In this document: positions 29,637 to 60,732 of the stretch, one piece after another
Layout: the number at the start of each line of letters is the position of its first letter
Numbering within the stretch: position 1 is the first letter of the stretch
DNA from: Paulinella micropora
Lineage: Eukaryota > Cercozoa > Imbricatea > Euglyphida
Length of the DNA stretch: 60,732 bases
Direction of reading: 5' to 3'
Assembly (NCBI GenBank): GCA_009731375.1
Contig: BJOX01000128.1
Location: 33,201 to 93,932 of the forward strand
The notes under the pieces: generated by a model
The model's database searches: none
Seen by the model: the letters and a program-made list of their open reading frames with translations, nothing else
Told to the model about the DNA's origin: nothing
Position numbers and translations under genes: made by a program

Positions 29637-29640
29637 AAAC
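28481..29640. repeat. CATA/GTAT arrays with a repeated spacer
   Basis: A spacer reading GGAAAGAATGTGCACTGGGAAGTC recurs at about 28565, 28857 and 28980, and AGGCAAAT.AAAGGACAGAAAATGGCAG at 28467 and 28764. These are degenerate tandem copies of a unique segment embedded in microsatellite, the same architecture as the echoes in the gene introns. Further unique segments lie at 29250-29320 and 29530-29560. Confidence 0.75.
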
Positions 29641-29706
29641 ACTGACCTAGGTCGGAATAGGGTCTTTGACGCTGAAAATTTGGCCAGTGTCTTAGTATCC
29701 CGATTC
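29641..29706. other. Unique spacer before the palindrome array
   Basis: Non-repetitive sequence with CCTAGG at 29646. No feature recognised. Confidence 0.4.
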
Positions 29707-30095
29707 TCAATGCATGCATTGAAATTTCAATGCAATGCCTTGAAATTTCAAATGCATTGCATTGAAATTTCAATGCACTGTATTTCTTAGAAATGTGTAT
29801 TTCAATGCATGCATTGATTTTCAATGCATGCATTGAAATTCACAGAAATGTGTGTTTCAATGCATGCATTGAAAATCAATGCATGCATCAAAATTTCAAT
29901 GCAGCACCGATCAATGCATGCATTGATTTTAAAATCAATGCATGCATTAAAATGTCAATGCAGCACAGAAATGTGTATTTCAATGCATGCATTGATTTTC
30001 AATGCATATTCAAATGTCAATGCAGCACAGATCAATGCATGCTTTGATTTTCAATGCATGCATTAAAATGTCAATGTAGCACAGAAATGTGTATG
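29707..30095. repeat. Array of a TCAATGCATGCATTGA palindrome
   Basis: About ten perfect or near-perfect copies of the 16-bp palindrome lie in roughly 390 bp, separated by short AAATTTCAATGCA, CAGCACAGAAATGTGT and TTTT/AAAA spacers. Palindromes are often paired around AAAATC or TTTTCA, giving nested hairpins. It is neither a simple microsatellite nor a CRISPR array, because spacers are short and related. Confidence 0.85.
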
Positions 30096-30123
30096 GTGTA
30101 ACTTGTAACGTTGTGGGAGTTGT

Positions 30124-30435
30124 TTGCTCGTCTATCTTTCTACCTACCGACCTATCTATCTAGCTATCCATCTATCTATTTATCTTCCTACCTACCTACC
30201 TACCTACCTACCTACCTACCTACCTGCCTGCCTACATACCTACCTACCTACCTACCTACCTAACTACCTACCTACCTACCTACCAGTACTCCTACCTACC
30301 TACCTCCTACCAACCTACCTACCTACTACCTACCTACCTACCTACCTACCTTCCTTCCTTCCCAGGCTACCCACCTACTATCACCCACCTACCTACCTAC
30401 CTAACTACCTACCTAACTACCTACCCTATCTACAG
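30124..30435. repeat. ACCT tetranucleotide array
   Basis: (CTAC)n/(ACCT)n with many imperfections. No gene. Confidence 0.9.
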
Positions 30436-31273
30436 GATGTGTACATGCTCGGTCCGTTATGTGAGTTGTTTGCACACCCAACCCGAAGCCAAATATTCCG
30501 TTATGTCCATGCAAATTTTCACTGAACCGGCCGGTCGCCCTGGTGAACTAGGTTGGCCCCTTACAATGTAATTCACTAGTCCACTATGACTGCATGACTG
30601 GTAAATGCCTCTGTGTCTGCGAGGGCCGGCCGAATTTTTCAACAAAACATTCGGACTTCTTAATGTTGGGGAGTGATACTGTAAAAGTTTCAGCGTTCGA
30701 GGGCGTGCAGGTCGGTTGCAGACGTAATGTCAACAAAACATTCAGACTTCTTAATGTTGGGGAGTGATACTGTAAAAGTTTCAGCGTTCGAGGGCGTGCA
30801 GGTCGGTTGCAGACGTAATGTATGTAGAACATTCTGGCGTTTGGTGGTGGTGCATTCTGGCTTGATTTTCTTTGAACGGTTTTTCACCCCACTTTTTTTG
30901 GTACCGGATGGGGTAACTGACGCAGCCCGATGCAGCCAGCAGCCGCAAAAACACATGAATTTTTTGAAACCACATTTTGTGGCACTCCCCGTGAACTAGG
31001 TTAACTCTACGCTAAGATCCGCTCTTTCCATCTACTTCCAACTAACTCTAACTCCCAAACTTTCTCCGCTCCACTAAAAACCCACTCGTAATCTCTAGAA
31101 TCTACCAGACCCTCTCTTTTATTTGTAGCGAGACTGTAGCGTAGCGGGAAAAAACTGAAAAAGAGGGGCCCAATGACCTCTCCTAATCACTACTAGGTGT
31201 AGGGCACTGGCTATGCACGTACTTATGCAAGTATGTGCAACTCATTTGATCATGTCGGGTTTGTGTGATAGAA
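30436..31273. other. Unique region upstream of the CHORD/TRAF gene, with 91-bp tandem duplication
   Basis: 30640-30730 and 30731-30821 are two tandem 91-bp copies with one visible difference. The rest is unique and probably contains the promoter and 5' UTR of the gene starting at 31274. GTGAACTAGGTTGGCC (30541) is partly repeated as GTGAACTAGGTTAAC (30992). No TATA box stands out. Confidence 0.6.
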
Positions 31274-50371
<19,098 letters not shown>

Positions 50372-50612
50372 ACATAAACAGCATGTACGGCGCACATGAG
50401 TATTAAGTATCTACTACGTAACTATGTATGTTTGCATGTTTCTTTGTATGTACGTACTAAATGTACACAGCCCCGGCTTGAACTGACAAGTATTTCACTC
50501 TTATGTTTTGCATTCAAACAGAAACATACCTGTACACAGAGAGAGACAGACATACAAGCATACAAACAAGCGTGCGTGTATCAGCTCCAACATGATCATC
50601 TCAGGGTCGGTG

Positions 50613-50673
<61 letters not shown>

Positions 50674-50992
50674 ACGAAATAGGAACAAACAACAGCAAGG
50701 AGCAACAACAACCATAACCGCAACAGCCAAGCACAATAACAAGCAAGCGAACGACAACGACAAGCGAGAGCAGCAACAAGAACCTAAATGAGAGCGTGGT
50801 CCAAAGCTTGAGCAAAGCATGCAACGTTGATTTCACTGTTTCTCCGTCGATGGTAGAGCTAGTCAAAGGCTGAAGGGATCGTTTGAAAGCTTAGGCCAAA
50901 TGCCGTCAAAGGACACGCTCAGAATTGACGTAGCTCAAACGTTGACTGGGGACGCTAAGGTCAGCTAGATGGCTTTGCCACTCACCAAACCC

Positions 50993-51045
<53 letters not shown>

Positions 51046-51068
51046 GATGCAATCAAAGCCGCGCGGTT
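50372..51068. other. 3' flank of the CHORD/TRAF gene with GA arrays
   Basis: Unique sequence with two (GA)n runs (50618-50672, 50995-51041) and an AAC/CAA-rich stretch (50680-50790). No convincing exon. Confidence 0.5.
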
Positions 51069-51356
51069 ATGCCATTTGATGTCATCAGCACAATAGTAAC
51101 CAAGAAGAATGGGGTGGAAGGTGGGACGAATTCGCCACCGGAATACTTATGGCTATATTTAAGTTGCGAAAATGATCCACTTCTCATGTTTTTCCATCAG
51201 TGTGTGGTATTATTAATAATATCACGTGTCCGAATGCCGAGCCGATGTCATTTCGAAAGTTCTTGCGCGGAGCTTTCAAGTGCTGGCTTGAGTATTGTGA
51301 ATAAAAGATCATTGATGGAAAACTATGAGACCAAAACTAGATCCTTCGCCACTTGA
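51069..51356 (+). CDS. Small hypothetical ORF
   Basis: A 95-codon ATG frame in AT-rich unique DNA. Hydrophobic in the middle (LLMFFHQCVVLLIIS), possibly one membrane segment. No family recognised and no clear splice context; it may be chance. Confidence 0.2.
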   Translation: MPFDVISTIVTKKNGVEGGTNSPPEYLWLYLSCENDPLLMFFHQCVVLLIISRVRMPSRCHFESSCAELSSAGLSIVNKRSLMENYETKTRSFAT

Positions 51357-51876
51357 AGTCTTAAGTATCATATTAATAGCAGGTTTAATGCCTATACCAT
51401 ATCTTAGGCCATGCGAATAGTCCGCAATATAAGAAGTCATGTAATGCGTTCATAATCTGTTGATTTGATTTCTTTTTTTATAGTTAATGTGTTCACCATT
51501 TCGACTGTCCGACACCACATAAATATTAATATGTATCAAGTTATATATTAATGTTGTTTTGGTAAAAAGAATAAGTATAAAGATTTTGTGTTGACGGGAT
51601 TGCTGCCACCCAGTTTATACCAGTAACTTGAATTACGTCGCAGTCAACTGACTAAGCTTAAATTATATTGAATAAGTATATATTATACTGGTATATAGCT
51701 TTTTCCACAGTCTGTTGGAACTAATAATCTTACTTAATAGTTAAGGGCCGGCCGTATCGGAGTAACGGTGTCGGTAGAGCCATTACTTATGATCCGGCCA
51801 GTCAAGTTACGTGGCGTGTTCTGTTGGCGCCTTTTGAAGTCTTCTTAAAGCTGTAGTACCGTGATTGCTGATAGAG
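51357..51876. other. AT-rich unique sequence
   Basis: No gene or repeat recognised. Confidence 0.4.
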
Positions 51877-52165
51877 TGTAGTTGCTATCATAGATTACTA
51901 AAAAAGTCGCCTACCTTTTTCCAGGGCCAGTATTAATATTAATATCGTTTGTCCGGATTTGAGCTCAGGCTAATGCCATTCACTCAAGTTGAATCCTGAT
52001 ACGTTGCCGCTTTCTTCTTCTCAGCGGCTTCACTGAGCTAATATAACCAGATGATGATTAATTTGATACGAGTCAATCTCTCAAGTTCTTTTGCGGGCAC
52101 CGATCACGGTGTTTGGTTGTATTACTATATTACCGCCTTTTTCAAAGAGCTTGGTATTAATAAGG
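51877..52165 (+). mobile_element. Degenerate solo LTR related to the Gypsy-like element
   Basis: Scattered blocks match the LTR in order and in plus orientation: TTTGTCCGGATT, ATGCCATT, GTTGCCG.TTTC, GGCTTCACTGAGCTAATA and GTGTTTGGTTGTATTAC. Start (TGTAGTTGC) and end are approximate. No internal element sequence accompanies it, so it is a solo LTR of an older relative, opposite in strand to the intact element. Confidence 0.75.
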
Positions 52166-52238
52166 CTTAGGCTGTGAAAATTATTTAAGTGTGCTTCATT
52201 TTTTTCTCAATTCAAGTTTGTAATTCTTGATCATACTA

Positions 52239-52511
52239 TTGCTGTTGACATTCAAGACAACAAAAAAAATTGATTTTTCTGTTTTGGTTGGAATTTCAGT
52301 TTTGGTTGGAATTTTGATTTTGGGTGAAAATTTGAATTTTCAAATTAACGGCTATATTCGTCCGCAAAATATCGTAAATTTTCGCGAAATGTTACCGTTA
52401 AATTTGAAAATTTAAATTTTTGTCACAAAAATGAAAAACTGTCACAAAAATGAAAATCTGACACAAAAATGAAAAACTAATTTTTGTTGTTGTCTTGAAT
52501 GTCAACAGCAA
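52239..52511. mobile_element. TA-flanked MITE, copy 2
   Basis: 273 bp with inverted ends TTGCTGTTGACATTCAAGAC and its complement, flanked by TA. The core GGCTATATTCGTCCGCAAAA and the block after it are shared with 8796-9095. Tips differ (TTGCTG against TTACTG). Confidence 0.8.
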
Positions 52512-53069
52512 TATTATTAATAATATTAAGATGATATTTAATATCTCTTCCATTTAATTAATCAGAGTCTCTCCGGCTTCCCACTCAGCTCTATCAGAGT
52601 GGCAATCCTAGTATGCTATCAAAACTGTGCTATCAAAACTGTTTATATTAGCACTAGATTCCAGGGTTCCGAGCCTCGCCTTGAACGCACATTAGTTAAT
52701 ACAATAAAAAAGAAAGTGCTTAGAGAAACGTCGGTCCTCGGCATGACGCTAAATTGCATCGGGTATCTGCATGACCTTAAACTGTGACTGCTTGAAGTTT
52801 TTTTACACTTCATGTTTTCTCTTTTTGTATCTCTTGATACCTCTTCCATTTTATATCTTCTGCTTCCCACTCAGCTCTACGAGTGGCAAGAATTCTATTA
52901 AAAGAGTGCTTGCGTAAACGTGAAAGATCAAAACCTTGAGACCGCACAGCAATCTCAGAAGGCAAACGAATGTCTCACGCAAGAAAGTGAGCGAGGGTCG
53001 AACGATCGGTCCTTTGATCTTTCACGTGTTCTCTAAGCATTTCTTTTTATTAAATAACGCTTTGTTTAG
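52512..53069. repeat. Unique region with a diverged duplication
   Basis: CTTCCCACTCAGCTCTA..AGAGTGGCAA occurs at about 52578 and again at 52862, and AAAGTGCTTAGAGAAACG resembles AGAGTGCTTGCGTAAACG, so a block of about 285 bp was tandemly duplicated and diverged. TTTGATCTTTCACGT near 53017 is inverted relative to ACGTGAAAGATCAAA near 52918, a potential hairpin. Confidence 0.5.
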
Positions 53070-60646
<7,577 letters not shown>

Positions 60647-60659
60647 GGTGGTGAGTGCG

Positions 60660-60661
60660 AT

Positions 60662-60732
<71 letters not shown>
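60660..60732. repeat. GA array at window end
   Basis: (GA)n with a short GAAA block, immediately upstream of the minus gene's start. Confidence 0.9.

Noticed and set aside
29707-30095. CRISPR-like or telomeric array
   Set aside because: Units are short palindromes with related spacers; no cas genes and no telomere motif.
51720-51840. tRNA-like GC-rich stretch (GGCCGGCCGTATCGG..)
   Set aside because: No cloverleaf with an anticodon stem and T-loop GGTTCGA could be drawn.

Overview
This is a microsatellite-saturated window from a nuclear genome, probably a protist or alga. The evidence is spliced genes with GT-AG introns, LTR and non-LTR retrotransposons, a TA-flanked MITE family, and RING, TRAF-type and CHORD-like zinc-binding proteins. 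I cannot name the species. More than half of the sequence is simple repeat (GATA/TATC, CATA/GTAT, TTAC, TGTTA, TAG, GAA, CTTT, GA, GT), and all nine N gaps lie in homopolymers or microsatellites, except that one ends against a dispersed repeat.

Layout. 1-5.0 kb: an apparently intact R2-type LINE (minus strand) with C-terminal zinc knuckle and restriction-like endonuclease. It sits in GATA repeats, head-to-tail with a 5'-truncated, apparently identical copy, inside what looks like an intron of a minus-strand gene. 5.1-7.4 kb: the 3' exons of a plus-strand RING-finger gene. 7.4-11.2 kb: AT-rich DNA with a MITE. 11.17-21.78 kb: a complete LTR retrotransposon (minus strand) whose gag and pol are in one frame separated by a single UGA. 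21.8-26.1 kb: a decayed Ty1/Copia element (plus strand). 26.8-31.2 kb: TAG, GAA and CATA arrays, an array of a 16-bp palindrome, and a 91-bp tandem duplication.

31.27-50.37 kb: a plus-strand gene that can be assembled exon by exon with matching splice phases. It encodes two tandem CHORD-like zinc-binding modules, TRAF-type zinc fingers, a short coiled coil and a lysine-rich tail; one exon is inferred to lie in the 892-N gap. Most of its introns are built mainly from microsatellites. 50.4-53.0 kb: a gene-poor stretch with a degenerate solo LTR and a second MITE copy. 53.07-60.65 kb: exons of a second, convergent minus-strand gene, only partly resolved; its 3' half looks faintly like a thioredoxin-fold (PDI-b) protein.

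The main discovery is a rule that holds in every split gene here. Introns carry degenerate partial copies ('echoes') of the neighbouring exons. Copies of an exon's head with its acceptor lie upstream of the full exon; copies of an exon's tail with its donor lie downstream. Microsatellite arrays separate the echoes. This looks like repeated tandem duplication across exon-intron borders, and it suggests how these introns were born or how they grow.
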